Shown here in pieces: positions 1 through 8,070 of a stretch of DNA of 64,000 nt. The stretch comes from Actinotalea alkalitolerans (GTDB lineage: Bacteria; Actinomycetota; Actinomycetes; Actinomycetales; Cellulomonadaceae). The stretch spans positions 124,001 through 188,000 of the forward strand of contig NZ_JAMBPP010000001.1 of NCBI RefSeq assembly GCF_023369855.1. Reading direction: 5' to 3'. The first letter of the stretch is position 1; the number at the start of each line of letters is the position of its first letter. Position numbers and translations under genes: made by a program. Under the pieces are notes generated by a model. That model was given only the letters and a program-made list of their open reading frames with translations, was not told the origin of the DNA and did no database searches.

Positions 1-441
1 GTTGGTCGCTGCGGAGAAGCCTCGGTTGTAGCCCTCCTTGGCCTGCAGCGGCCCCATGGTCGAGCCGATCGCCGCTGCCGCGGCCACGCCGGACCCGCTG
101 ACCGCGCCGAAGAGCGCGTTCGCGGCGACGTTCGTCTGGGCCAACGAGCCCGGGGTGCGGCCCACCATGACCTTGGCGGCGTTGATCAGCCGGATGGCTA
201 TCCCGCCGTTGTTCATGATGACGCCGGCCAGGACGAAGAACGGGATGGCCAGCAGCGGGAACGAGTTGATCCCGCGGAAGATCTGCTGGGCAGAGGTCAG
301 GACGCCGTTCTCGACGCCGAGGATGACGAACAGCGCCGTCATCGAGGACAGGCCCACGGCGATGCTGATCGGCGCGCCGATGATCAGGAAGATCGCGATG
401 CCTACGAGGAGGATGAGTGCTGCGAGTGCTGCTGGATCCAT
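1..441 (-). CDS. dctM: TRAP transporter large permease, DctM family (partial)
   Basis: The large membrane subunit of a TRAP (tripartite ATP-independent periplasmic) transporter, which drives solute uptake with an ion gradient. Only the first 147 codons are present; the gene runs off the left edge. The translation starts MDPAALAALILLVG and shows hydrophobic segments around residues 5–45 and 60–80. It also has the family-typical region with GINSFPLLAIPFFVLAG and the glycine/alanine/serine stretch FGAVSGSGVAAAAAIGS. The start lies 14 nt beyond the dctQ stop, in the usual dctP–dctQ–dctM order. Substrate is not readable from this part. Confidence in family is high. Confidence 0.9.
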   Translation of the reverse strand, partial: MDPAALAALILLVGIAIFLIIGAPISIAVGLSSMTALFVILGVENGVLTSAQQIFRGINSFPLLAIPFFVLAGVIMNNGGIAIRLINAAKVMVGRTPGSLAQTNVAANALFGAVSGSGVAAAAAIGSTMGPLQAKEGYNRGFSAATN

Positions 442-455
442 GGGTCAGCCCTCCT

Positions 456-959
456 TCACAGGACGTCGGGCTCGGAGTCCTCGACGGGGCGCTCGGCGCC
501 CGTCAGGATCCGGACCAGGTGGTAGACGGTGTAGAGGGCGATGAGCACGCCCGAGATCGGCAGCGCGAGGTACAGCGGGCCGACGTTGACCGGTAGACCG
601 GTGAGGTTCTGGGCCCAGGCCAGCTGGACGACCAGGTAGCCACCCCAGATCAGCACCAGGCCGGTGAAGGTCAGGATGGCGAGCTGCACGATGACCGAGA
701 AGACGGTCTGCGCGGCCCGTGGGAGCTTGCGGACGGCGATCTCGACCGCGATGTGGCCGCGTTCGCCGAAGACGAGCGCCGCCCCGAAGAGGCCCAACCA
801 GATGAACAGGTACTTGGCGAGCTCCTCGGACCAGCCGCTGGGCTGGTTGAGGACCTGCCGGGCGAACACCTGCCACGCGACGTCGACCACGAGGGCTGCG
901 AACAGCACCACGCAGAACCACGTCAGCACACGATCGAGCACGTTCTTTGCTGTGGTCAT
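456..959 (-). CDS. dctQ: TRAP transporter small permease, DctQ family
   Basis: The small membrane subunit of the TRAP transporter, 167 residues, a normal length for DctQ. Four hydrophobic segments are visible at about residues 13–33, 48–65, 85–108 and 126–148, with the family-typical W(S)EELAKYLFIWLG motif after the first segment. It lies between the solute-binding protein gene (28-nt gap to its stop) and dctM (14-nt gap), so the three are almost certainly co-transcribed. DctQ is known to pair with DctM in the membrane. The C-terminal tail is short and acidic. Confidence 0.93.
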   Translation of the reverse strand: MTTAKNVLDRVLTWFCVVLFAALVVDVAWQVFARQVLNQPSGWSEELAKYLFIWLGLFGAALVFGERGHIAVEIAVRKLPRAAQTVFSVIVQLAILTFTGLVLIWGGYLVVQLAWAQNLTGLPVNVGPLYLALPISGVLIALYTVYHLVRILTGAERPVEDSEPDVL

Positions 960-986
960 GTCGGACCTCTTCGGGACGGGCAGCCG

Positions 987-2048
987 TTACTCGGCTGCGG
1001 CGCGGACCTGGTCGTAGATACCGCGGGTGACGTCGTTCGAGAGCTTCTGCTCGGTCAGCGGGGCGATGACCGCGGCGAAGGCCTCGGCGTCGACCTCGTT
1101 GAACATGGCGCCCTCGGCCTCGGCGGCGTCCTTGGCCGCGCTGACCTGCTCGGTCCACAGCTCGGCCTCGTGGACGCGGGCCTCGGCGAGGAGCTCGGCG
1201 AAGATCTCCTGGTGCTCGGCCGACATGGCGTCGTAGATCGCCGGGTTGATGATCAGGTAGTCCGGGAACATCAGGTGACGCGTGTAGCTGTAGTACGGGG
1301 CGACCTCGTGCTGCTTCAGGTTGTAGAAGATCAGCTCGTTGTTCTCGCCGCCCTCGAGCAGGCCGGACTGGATGGCGGTGTAGACCTCACCCTGACCCAT
1401 CGGGGTCCCGGTGCCGCCCATGAGGCTCATCATCTCGATGTTGGTGTCCGACTCGATGACGCGGATCTTCATGCTCGCGAGGTCCGCGGGGGTGTTGATC
1501 GGCTTGACCGAGTTGTAGACGTTCCGGACGCCGCCGTGGAAGGCGCTGAGCACCTTGATGTTCTGCCCCTCGAGGGACGAGTACAGCTCGGTGGTGATGT
1601 CGGGGTCGTTGGTGACCTGGCTCTGGTGCTCCGGGGAGTCGAAGACGAAGGGCAGGTTGAAGACCACGAAGTCCGGGTTGAAGTTCTCGAGCAGCGGGCC
1701 GCCGACGTAGGCCATCTCGATCGTGCCGGCCTGGAGGAGCTCGATCGTCTCGCGCTGGGCACCGAGCGTCTCGTTGGGGAAGACCTCGACGTCGTACGCG
1801 CCGTCGGTCGCCTCGAAGAGCTTGTCACCGAGCTCGTCCATGACGATGTACTGCGGGTGGGTCTCGGGCTGGTTGAACGCGACCTTCATGACGAGGGTGT
1901 CCGCGTTGGCCTCGGGGGCGGCAGCGGTCTCGCCGGCCTCGGGGGCGGTCTCGGGGGTGGTGGTGCCGGTTCCGGCGCTGCACGCTGTCAGTGCGAGCAG
2001 AGCCGCCCCGACCAGGGCGGTCATCGAAACTGCCTTGTTTCGCCTCAT
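987..2048 (-). CDS. dctP: TRAP transporter solute-binding lipoprotein, DctP family
   Basis: The extracytoplasmic binding protein that delivers solute to DctQM. The start chosen gives 353 residues: AAGGAG stands seven bases before this ATG, whereas an upstream ATG eight codons earlier has no such site. The N-terminus has a positively charged head, a hydrophobic stretch and the lipobox LTAC with Cys23, so it is a membrane-anchored lipoprotein. The DctP core includes KIRVIESDTNIEMMSLMGGT and a GEVYTAIQSGLLEGGENN segment typical of the ligand pocket. First gene of the dctPQM operon. The nearby dehydrogenases suggest a carboxylated sugar or hydroxy acid as substrate, but this is inference. Confidence 0.92.
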   Translation of the reverse strand: MRRNKAVSMTALVGAALLALTACSAGTGTTTPETAPEAGETAAAPEANADTLVMKVAFNQPETHPQYIVMDELGDKLFEATDGAYDVEVFPNETLGAQRETIELLQAGTIEMAYVGGPLLENFNPDFVVFNLPFVFDSPEHQSQVTNDPDITTELYSSLEGQNIKVLSAFHGGVRNVYNSVKPINTPADLASMKIRVIESDTNIEMMSLMGGTGTPMGQGEVYTAIQSGLLEGGENNELIFYNLKQHEVAPYYSYTRHLMFPDYLIINPAIYDAMSAEHQEIFAELLAEARVHEAELWTEQVSAAKDAAEAEGAMFNEVDAEAFAAVIAPLTEQKLSNDVTRGIYDQVRAAAE

Positions 2049-2188
2049 GCTGTTACTCCTTGGTTGGCTCACGGGTGAGCTCCCGTCACGTACCGGGGGG
2101 ATGCGGTGCGGGGCGACCCCGCGTGCTGGTGGACAACCGAACTACTGCGTCCTGGTCGAGCTGACCTCTTCGTCAGTGGTCCGTGGAT

Positions 2189-2213
2189 GGAACTAAGTTC
2201 CGACCTACGGAAC
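2189..2213. promoter_or_regulatory. Two overlapping palindromes in the dctP / DUF4862 divergent region
   Basis: GGAACT-A-AGTTCC (2189–2201) overlaps GTTCCG-ACCTA-CGGAAC (2197–2213). Both are perfect inverted repeats sharing GTTCC. They sit in the 295-nt region between the divergently transcribed dctP and the DUF4862 gene, where a shared repressor would control both units. TTCCG-type arms resemble operators of IclR-family regulators, but no regulator gene is adjacent. No convincing −10/−35 pair was recognised here. Confidence 0.5.
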
Positions 2214-2343
2214 ACTAGCCACCGTTGGCCCCGAACACAACGAGACCTTCGTCCCAGGGCAGGATCGAGACCGTATCGAGACGATGCGGGCACGACCCGA
2301 GCACGCCACCGTGCCCGGCGAGCCACCGAACAGCGGAGGAACC

Positions 2344-3312
2344 ATGACCATCCCGGCCCCGGACCAGCCCGGCGCACGTCTGCTGGGGGCCTACTCCATG
2401 GCCCCCGCCGACCCCGTCGCGGAGACCGAGCTCTACGACGGCGTGGCACGCCTCGGCGTCGCGGGTCTGGAGATGCCCCTGCCCCCCGAGGGCGCCCCGA
2501 GCCTCGAGCCCGGCTGGCTCGCCCGGAACCTCCGACCCGAGTGGGACCTGCTCCTGACCTGCATCCCCACCGTCATGTCCCGACTTGGCACCGACCCTGC
2601 GCACGGCCTGGCCTCGGCCGACGACGCCTCACGCCGCCGGGCCGTGGCGGACGTCGCCCGCGCCCGCGACCTCGCGCTGCACCTCGCCGACACCCACGGA
2701 CGACGACAGGTCACGGCGATCCAGGTGCACAGCGCACCCGGGCCCGACCTCGGCACCCGGGACGCGTTCGCCCGGTCCCTCGAGGAGATCCTCGGCTGGG
2801 ACACGGCAGGAGCCGAGTTCCTCGTCGAGCACTGCGACGCACTGGTCGACGGGCAGAGTGCCGCGAAGGGCTTCTGGACCCTCGAGGACGAGATCGCGAC
2901 GATCCGACGCGTCGCCGGTGACGCTCCCGCCGGCACAGCCCTGGGCGTGAGCATCAACTGGGGCCGCTCGGCGATCGAGGGACGCAGCGCCCAGACCGCC
3001 CTGGCCCACCTGGAGACCGCGGTCGAGGCCGGTCTGCTGCGCGCCCTCGTCCTGTCCGGGGCCAGCGACGTCGAGACGCCGTGGGGGCCGGCCTGGGGCG
3101 ACGCGCACATCCCGCCGCGGGGTCAGGACCCGGCCCTCGCCGCGTCGTCGGCCTCGCTCCTGGGACCTGACGAGGTGGCGGCGGCGCTGGACGTGGCCAC
3201 GCGCGGCGGGACCGATCCCCTGATCGCGGTCAAGGTCTCGGTCAGGCCGCGGGACGTGGACGTCGCGACGCGCCTCGCCGTGGCACGGGCCGCCCTCGAC
3301 CTCACCCGCTGA
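2344..3312 (+). CDS. DUF4862 family protein (TIM-barrel-like)
   Basis: A 322-residue protein recognised as DUF4862, a family of uncharacterised, probably TIM-barrel-type proteins found near sugar-acid catabolism genes in actinobacteria. The start ATG is preceded by GGAGGA at proper spacing; an in-frame start 20 codons upstream lacks this. Conserved-looking patches include GVAGLEMPLPP near residue 40, an AIQVHSAPG strand near 125, and LVEHCDAL near 160, compatible with an isomerase-like barrel carrying acidic and histidine ligands. It is divergent from the TRAP operon and converges on the D-2-hydroxyacid dehydrogenase gene. Enzymatic function is unknown. Confidence 0.75.
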   Translation: MTIPAPDQPGARLLGAYSMAPADPVAETELYDGVARLGVAGLEMPLPPEGAPSLEPGWLARNLRPEWDLLLTCIPTVMSRLGTDPAHGLASADDASRRRAVADVARARDLALHLADTHGRRQVTAIQVHSAPGPDLGTRDAFARSLEEILGWDTAGAEFLVEHCDALVDGQSAAKGFWTLEDEIATIRRVAGDAPAGTALGVSINWGRSAIEGRSAQTALAHLETAVEAGLLRALVLSGASDVETPWGPAWGDAHIPPRGQDPALAASSASLLGPDEVAAALDVATRGGTDPLIAVKVSVRPRDVDVATRLAVARAALDLTR

Positions 3313-3373
3313 GCCGACCGGTCCCGACCGTCAGGGGCCCGACGACCACCGGTCGCCCGCCACCGACAGGTGG

Positions 3374-4429
3374 TCAGGCCAGGTCATCGGGCCCCACGAC
3401 GTTGCGCAAGGTCTCACCGTCGAGCAGACGACGCGCGTTCTCAGCCGTGAGCTCGGCGATCCGACGATCCTCGAGGGGGTTCAGCGCGGCGGTGTGCGGG
3501 CTGATCAGCGCGTTGGGCAGCCCCCACAGCGGGCTCTCGGCGGGCAGCGGCTCGACCTCGGTGACATCCAGCGCGGCGAAGCCGACGGCGCCGTCCTGCA
3601 GGGCCCGCACCAGGGCGGGTTCGTCGATGACCGTGCCGCGACCGACGTTGACCACGGTGGCCCCGCGACGCAGCGCACCGAGCACCCGCTCCCCGACCAG
3701 CCCCTCGGTGGCCGGAGCCCCGGGCAGCGTCACCACGATCGCGTCGGCCTCGGGGGCGACCTCGGCGATCTGGTCGAGCCCCACGACCCGCTCGACACCC
3801 TCGACCTCGATCGCACTGCGGTTCGCCCCGATCACCCGGGCACCCACGGCCGTGAGCAGCTGGGCGGTCTGCCGTCCGATGTTGCCGAGGCCCACCACGA
3901 GCACGGTCTGCTGGTGCAGCTGGCCCATCGCCCAGCGCCCCGACCAGGTCCTGCTGCGCTGCTGATCGAGCAGTCGCGGCAGGGTCTTGGCGCCCGCGAG
4001 AAGACCGAAGAGCGCGAACTCCGCCAACGTCCCCGAGTGCACCCCGGCCGACGTCGTGAACGTCACCCGGTCCAGGTCCTGCGGCGCGAGCCCGGCCGCC
4101 CCCACCTGGGACGCCCCACCGGCGGCCATCGTCTGCACCCAGCGCAGCCGCGGGTTGGCCGCGACCGTGCGGGCCAGGGCGGCCGACGACACGTCCGGTA
4201 TGCCGTACAGGGCCTCGGCCGAGTCGACCAGCTCCTCGAACCGGGCCTGCTGCTCAGGGGTGCGCGACCACGACGGGTCGCCGCCGTGGTCCCCCGGGTG
4301 TCGCATGGGCGGGAGCAGCGAGTGGTCCCGGACCAGCTCGACGCGGGGCTCGAGCTCCTCGAACAGCACGCACAGCTCCTCCTCGAGGGGGGTGGCGAGC
4401 ACCATGCGCAACCGGTCCGTGCGACTCAT
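3374..4429 (-). CDS. D-isomer-specific 2-hydroxyacid dehydrogenase family protein
   Basis: A 351-residue NAD(P)-dependent oxidoreductase of the D-2-hydroxyacid dehydrogenase family. These enzymes interconvert 2-hydroxy acids and 2-oxo acids in the cytoplasm. The Rossmann motif VLVVGLGNIGRQTAQLL lies near residue 175. The catalytic Arg lies in NVGRGTVIDEPALVRAL (near 265), the Glu in DVTEVEPLPAESPLWGLPN and the His in ISPHTAALNP (near 312). A GAAGGGA site precedes the ATG. It is divergent from the beta-hydroxyacid dehydrogenase gene at 4543. Together they look like the oxidative arm of a hydroxy acid or sugar-acid pathway fed by the TRAP transporter. Exact substrate unknown. Confidence 0.88.
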   Translation of the reverse strand: MSRTDRLRMVLATPLEEELCVLFEELEPRVELVRDHSLLPPMRHPGDHGGDPSWSRTPEQQARFEELVDSAEALYGIPDVSSAALARTVAANPRLRWVQTMAAGGASQVGAAGLAPQDLDRVTFTTSAGVHSGTLAEFALFGLLAGAKTLPRLLDQQRSRTWSGRWAMGQLHQQTVLVVGLGNIGRQTAQLLTAVGARVIGANRSAIEVEGVERVVGLDQIAEVAPEADAIVVTLPGAPATEGLVGERVLGALRRGATVVNVGRGTVIDEPALVRALQDGAVGFAALDVTEVEPLPAESPLWGLPNALISPHTAALNPLEDRRIAELTAENARRLLDGETLRNVVGPDDLA

Positions 4430-4542
4430 CAGCTGATCCCTTCACCGCGCGATGCCACTCACCGCACCGGGCACCACCCCATCACGCGTCCCCCGCCTGC
4501 ACCAACCCACGGCCCCTGGGGGTGCTGGTTAGGCTGCCTGGC

Positions 4543-5460
4543 ATGGGTGAGCAGGCTGCGCAGGTCCGCACGGGGTCCGTCGGAGTGGTCGGGCTGGGGG
4601 TGATGGGAGCTCCGATGGCCGGTCACATCCAGCGAGCCGGGCACGAGGTCCACGTGACCGCACGCCGTCCCGCGGCTGCCCAGGCGCTGGTCGCGCAGGG
4701 CGCGGTGTGGCACGCCACCCCACGCGAGCTGGCCGCCGAGGTCGACGTCGTGGTGCTCATGGTCCCCGACCTGCCCGAGGTCGACGCGGTGCTCGACGGA
4801 CCCGACGGGCTGCTCGCCGGCGCCACGGGCCCACTGCTGCTCGTGATCAGCTCGACCGTCTCCCCCCAGGGCGTCCGGGCCCTGGACGCCCGGCTCCGTG
4901 CCGAGACCGGCGGCCGGGTCCGGGTGGTCGACGCACCGGTCAGCGGCGGGCAGGAGGGCGCCGAGGCCGGCACCCTGGCCGTCATGCTCGGCGGCTCCGA
5001 CGAGGACGTCGCCCTGGCCCTGCCGGTGCTCGCAGCCACCGGGACGGCCGTGCACCTCGGTCCCCTCGGCGCGGGTCAGGTCGCCAAGGCCTGCAACCAG
5101 ATGATCGTCGCCGCGACCGTGCTGGCCCTCGGGGAGGCCTCGGTGGTCGCCGAGCGGGCCGGGCTGGACGTCGGGGCGATGCTGGACCTCCTGGGTGGCG
5201 GGTACGCGGCCAGCCGCATCCTGGAGGTCAAGAAGGAGCGGTTCGCGACCCACGACCACAGCCCTTCAGGGGCAGCGCGCTTCATGGTCAAGGACCTGGG
5301 CTTCGCCACGGCCGAGGCGCGCCGCACGGGCACCCCGACCCCGCAGGCCGACGTCCTGCGCGCGGTCTTCACCGACCTCACCGAACGCGGCTTCGGCGAC
5401 CAGGACACCGCCGTCGTGCAGGCCTACCTCGAGTCGCTGGCGGCCCCGCCCGCACCCTGA
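4543..5460 (+). CDS. NAD(P)-dependent beta-hydroxyacid dehydrogenase (3-hydroxyisobutyrate / tartronate semialdehyde reductase family)
   Basis: A 305-residue enzyme of the family that includes 3-hydroxyisobutyrate dehydrogenase and 2-hydroxy-3-oxopropionate reductase. The N-terminal nucleotide site is VGVVGLGVMGAPMAGHI. The substrate motif is DAPVSGGQEGAEAGTLAVML (near residue 132), and the catalytic Lys is in GAGQVAKACNQMIV (near 183). The ATG is chosen because TTAGGCT ends seven bases upstream, a typical −10 for a leaderless transcript. A GTG seven codons upstream is less likely. Co-location with the TRAP system and the D-2-hydroxyacid dehydrogenase suggests hydroxy-acid catabolism. Confidence 0.88.
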   Translation: MGEQAAQVRTGSVGVVGLGVMGAPMAGHIQRAGHEVHVTARRPAAAQALVAQGAVWHATPRELAAEVDVVVLMVPDLPEVDAVLDGPDGLLAGATGPLLLVISSTVSPQGVRALDARLRAETGGRVRVVDAPVSGGQEGAEAGTLAVMLGGSDEDVALALPVLAATGTAVHLGPLGAGQVAKACNQMIVAATVLALGEASVVAERAGLDVGAMLDLLGGGYAASRILEVKKERFATHDHSPSGAARFMVKDLGFATAEARRTGTPTPQADVLRAVFTDLTERGFGDQDTAVVQAYLESLAAPPAP

Positions 5461-5493
5461 GAGCACAGTGAGGGCGGGGCGGGCTCAGCAGCA

Positions 5494-5561
5494 GGGTCGG
5501 TTCAGCGGACGGGTCGGTTCAGCGGACGGGTCGGTTCAGCGGACGGGTCGGTTCAGCGGGC
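5494..5561. repeat. Four tandem 17-bp repeats overlapping the 3' end of the aldo/keto reductase gene
   Basis: GGGTCGGTTCAGCGGAC occurs at 5494, 5511 and 5528, and a fourth copy at 5545 has one mismatch. The fourth copy carries the TGA stop of the minus-strand aldo/keto reductase gene. Each other copy carries the same TCA (TGA on the minus strand) downstream of that stop. The repeat fills the gap between two convergent genes. Confidence 0.95.
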
Positions 5562-6584
5562 GGTGCCGTCGACGGCGTGCTCCTCGATCGCAGCGAGCTC
5601 GTCGTCGGTGAGCGGACCGGCCGCCAGCGCCGCGACGTTGTCCTCGAGCTGGGCGACGCTGCTCGCACCGATCAGCGCCGAGGTGACCCGAGGGTCACGC
5701 AGCACCCAGCTGAGGGCCAGCTGCGCCAGGCTCTGCCCACGGCCCGCGGCGATCTCGTGCAGCGCCCGGGCCCGCGCCAGATAGGTCTCGGAGATGCGCT
5801 CGGGTGTCAAGAAGTGGCCGACCGAGGCCCGCGACCCGGCCGGCACCTCACCCGAGAGGTACCGCGAGGTGAGCAGTCCCTGGGCGAGCGGGCTGAAGAC
5901 GATCATCCCGATACCGAGGTCGCCGACGGTGTCGAGCAGCGCCTCGTCCTGACCGTCCGCGACCAGCTCGACGTGCCGGTTGAACATCGAGTAGCTGGGC
6001 TGGTGGATGAGCAGCGGGGTGCCCAGCTCACCGAGCACCCGTGCGGCCTCACGCGTCTGGGACGGCGAGTAGTTCGATACCCCGGCGTACAGCGCCTTGC
6101 CGCTGGTCACCGCGGTGTGCAGCGCCCCCATGGTCTCCTCGACGGGCACCGTCGGGTCTGGCCGGTGGGAGTAGAACACGTCGACGTAGTCCAGGCCCAT
6201 CCGTGTCAGCGACTGGTCGAGCGAGGCCAGCAGGTACTTGCGCGAACCACCGTCGCCGTACGGGCCGGGCCACATGTCGTAACCGGCCTTGGAGGAGATG
6301 ACCAGCTCGTCACGGTAGGGGCGCAGGTCGGCGGCCATGTGTCGACCGAAGTTCTCCTCGGCCGAGCCGTAGGGCGGGCCGTAGTTGTTGGCCAGGTCCA
6401 GGTGCGTGACGCCCAGGTCGAGGGCGCGACGCAGCACCGCACGCTGGGTCTCGAACGGCGAGGTGTCGCCGAAGTTGTGCCACAGCCCGAGGGACAGCGC
6501 GGGCAGGTCCAGGCCGCTGCGGCCGGCTCGGCGGTAGGTCATGGTCTCGTAGCGGTCGTCGGCGGCGACGTAAGGGGTGCTCAT
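5553..6584 (-). CDS. gpr: Aldo/keto reductase, L-glyceraldehyde 3-phosphate reductase (YghZ) type
   Basis: A 343-residue NADPH-dependent reductase close to E. coli YghZ/Gpr, which reduces L-glyceraldehyde 3-phosphate and other aldehydes such as methylglyoxal. Family features in order are SLGLWHNFGD, the Asp and catalytic Tyr in DLANNYGPPYGSAEENFG (near 60), Lys in SSKAGYDMWPGPYGDGGSR (near 98), and His in YSHRPDPTVPVEE (near 140). The C-terminus has SALIGASSVAQLEDNV for cofactor phosphate binding. Length is typical. The stop codon lies in a 17-bp tandem repeat. Convergent with the dehydrogenase gene and divergent from trmL. Confidence 0.88.
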   Translation of the reverse strand: MSTPYVAADDRYETMTYRRAGRSGLDLPALSLGLWHNFGDTSPFETQRAVLRRALDLGVTHLDLANNYGPPYGSAEENFGRHMAADLRPYRDELVISSKAGYDMWPGPYGDGGSRKYLLASLDQSLTRMGLDYVDVFYSHRPDPTVPVEETMGALHTAVTSGKALYAGVSNYSPSQTREAARVLGELGTPLLIHQPSYSMFNRHVELVADGQDEALLDTVGDLGIGMIVFSPLAQGLLTSRYLSGEVPAGSRASVGHFLTPERISETYLARARALHEIAAGRGQSLAQLALSWVLRDPRVTSALIGASSVAQLEDNVAALAAGPLTDDELAAIEEHAVDGTAR

Positions 6585-6652
6585 GCGTCCACGCTAGTCG
6601 TCGCGCCCCGCGCGCGACGCCCCGTCACCGTGGGCGGTGGCACACTCGGCGG

Positions 6653-7117
6653 GTGCTCAACGTCATGTTCTTCGAGCCGCGGATCGCCGGGAACACCGGC
6701 AGCGCCATCCGCACGTCGGCAGCCACGGGCTCCGCCCTGCACCTGGTCGAGCCGCTGGGCTTCGACCTGTCCGAGCCCAAGCTGCGGCGAGCGGGCCTCG
6801 ACTACCACGACCTCGCGCACGTCGTCGTGCACCCTGACCTGGACACCGCCCTGGCTGCGCTGCCGACGTCGCGGGTGCTCGCCTTCACCACCCAGGCGGG
6901 CGCCCGTTTCACCGACGTCGCGTACCGGCCCGACGACGTCCTGCTCTTCGGTCCCGAGCCGTCCGGGCTGCCCCCTGAGGTGCTGGCCCACCCGCGGGTC
7001 ACCGAGCAGGTGCGCATCCCGATGCTGGCCGGACGGCGCTCGCTCAACCTCTCGAACTGCGCAGCCGTCGCGACCTACGAGGCGTGGCGCCAGCTGGGGT
7101 TCGCCGGGGCCGTCTGA
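6653..7117 (+). CDS. trmL: tRNA (cytidine(34)-2'-O)-methyltransferase TrmL
   Basis: A 154-residue SPOUT methyltransferase that 2'-O-methylates the wobble base of certain leucine tRNAs using SAM. The family motifs are all visible: EPRIAGNTGSAIRTSAATG at the start, LLFGPEPSGLP near 101, and the knot segment IPMLAGRRSLNLSNCAAV near 123. GTG is taken as start because CACACT ends six bases before it, as in other leaderless genes here. Length matches minimal SPOUT enzymes. Flanked by an aldo/keto reductase and a Clp-N protein with no functional link evident. Confidence 0.92.
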   Translation: MLNVMFFEPRIAGNTGSAIRTSAATGSALHLVEPLGFDLSEPKLRRAGLDYHDLAHVVVHPDLDTALAALPTSRVLAFTTQAGARFTDVAYRPDDVLLFGPEPSGLPPEVLAHPRVTEQVRIPMLAGRRSLNLSNCAAVATYEAWRQLGFAGAV

Positions 7118-7223
7118 GCCGGGCCGGTCTCCAGGAGCCGGCGCCGCCCCGCGCACTCACCCCGGCGGCGTGATCCTGGGCAGGGGCGCTGGCAGCCGGC
7201 GGCGTCCCCGGCAGCTGCACCTC

Positions 7224-7838
7224 TCACCCATCCACGATCGTCCGGCCGAGGACGCGGTGGAGCAGGCGGGTGATCGGTCCGGCGGGCACCTCGGCCGGCC
7301 ACATCGGGACCGCGGCACCTGGTGGCACCAGTGCGGACAGGACCGCCGTGCGCACGTCGTCCGGGTCGATCCCCATCGCGTCCAGCAGTCGCGGCACGCG
7401 CGCGGAGGGCTCGAGCACCCCGAGCCACAGGACCGCGCTGCTCACCTTGCCCTCGTTCGGCACGGCGCGGGTGCGGCGAAGGTGACCCCACTTCACCGTC
7501 GCCCGGTTCAGTGCCGCCTGCAGCTCGGGCGTGTGCTTGGTGCGCGGTCGCGTCCCGCTCCCCTCGCGCTCGGCGGGCACGGTGACCGCCGGGTCGTGAG
7601 CGGTCAGCCCGAGCCGAGCCAGGTGCGGGGCGTCGTCCACCGCCCCGAGCACCGCGTCACGCACCGACGCCGTCGTGAGACCAGGGAAGGCTCGCACCAC
7701 CTTCTGCGTCAGCTCGTCGTCGGACGCCAGCAGCCCGAGCAGCACGTGCTCGGAGCCGTAGGCGTGCGCCCCCAGGGCCGTGGCCTCGTTCGTCGTCGCC
7801 GTCATCACCGCGACGAAAGACTCGTCATACATCAGCAT
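7224..7838 (-). CDS. Clp R-domain (ClpA/ClpC N-terminal repeat) protein without ATPase
   Basis: A 204-residue protein made of two Clp R-type repeats and no AAA+ module. Repeat 1 (about residues 5–80) shows NEATALGAHAYGSEHVLLGLLA, very like the ClpC N-domain motif [15 protein letters not shown]. Repeat 2 (about 95–175) begins HTPELQAALNRATVKWGH. Clp N-domains bind substrates or adaptors; free-standing ones may modulate ClpC, but that is inference. Its start overlaps the end of the upstream small HTH gene by 14 nt, and a second in-frame ATG two codons later is also possible, so translation is probably coupled. The pair forms an operon controlled from 8067. Confidence 0.85.
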   Translation of the reverse strand: MLMYDESFVAVMTATTNEATALGAHAYGSEHVLLGLLASDDELTQKVVRAFPGLTTASVRDAVLGAVDDAPHLARLGLTAHDPAVTVPAEREGSGTRPRTKHTPELQAALNRATVKWGHLRRTRAVPNEGKVSSAVLWLGVLEPSARVPRLLDAMGIDPDDVRTAVLSALVPPGAAVPMWPAEVPAGPITRLLHRVLGRTIVDG

Positions 7839-8067
7839 GGTTGCCCCATCTCCGTGGTCCGCGTGGGTGGCTGTGCTTCTTGTGCACCGTCTGGCGCGTG
7901 ACCTGGAGCTCGACGGCGATGTCCGCCCACGACATCCCCCGCTCCCGCGCCCGGGCGACGTGCAGGTCCTCCAACCTGTCCGCCAGGCGGTGCAGAGCGA
8001 CGACCGTCCGTAGCCCGTCCCGGGGGTCAGCCGTCGAAGCCGCCGCTTCCACCGTTGTGAGATCCAT
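7825..8067 (-). CDS. Small HTH DNA-binding protein paired with the Clp-N protein
   Basis: An 80-residue protein with a C-terminal helix-turn-helix, ISWADIA-type: GMSWADIAVELQVTRQTVHKK at about residues 44–64, followed by a basic tail. The ATG at 8067 is preferred over a longer reading from 8214. A good promoter (TTGACA, 17-nt spacer, CAGGCT) ends seven bases before it, giving a leaderless mRNA, and two operator-like repeats overlay that promoter. The arrangement suggests autoregulation of the HTH/Clp-N operon. Pairs of this kind occur in other actinobacteria, but I know of no established function. Confidence 0.8.
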   Translation of the reverse strand: MDLTTVEAAASTADPRDGLRTVVALHRLADRLEDLHVARARERGMSWADIAVELQVTRQTVHKKHSHPRGPRRWGNHADV

Positions 8068-8070
8068 GGG

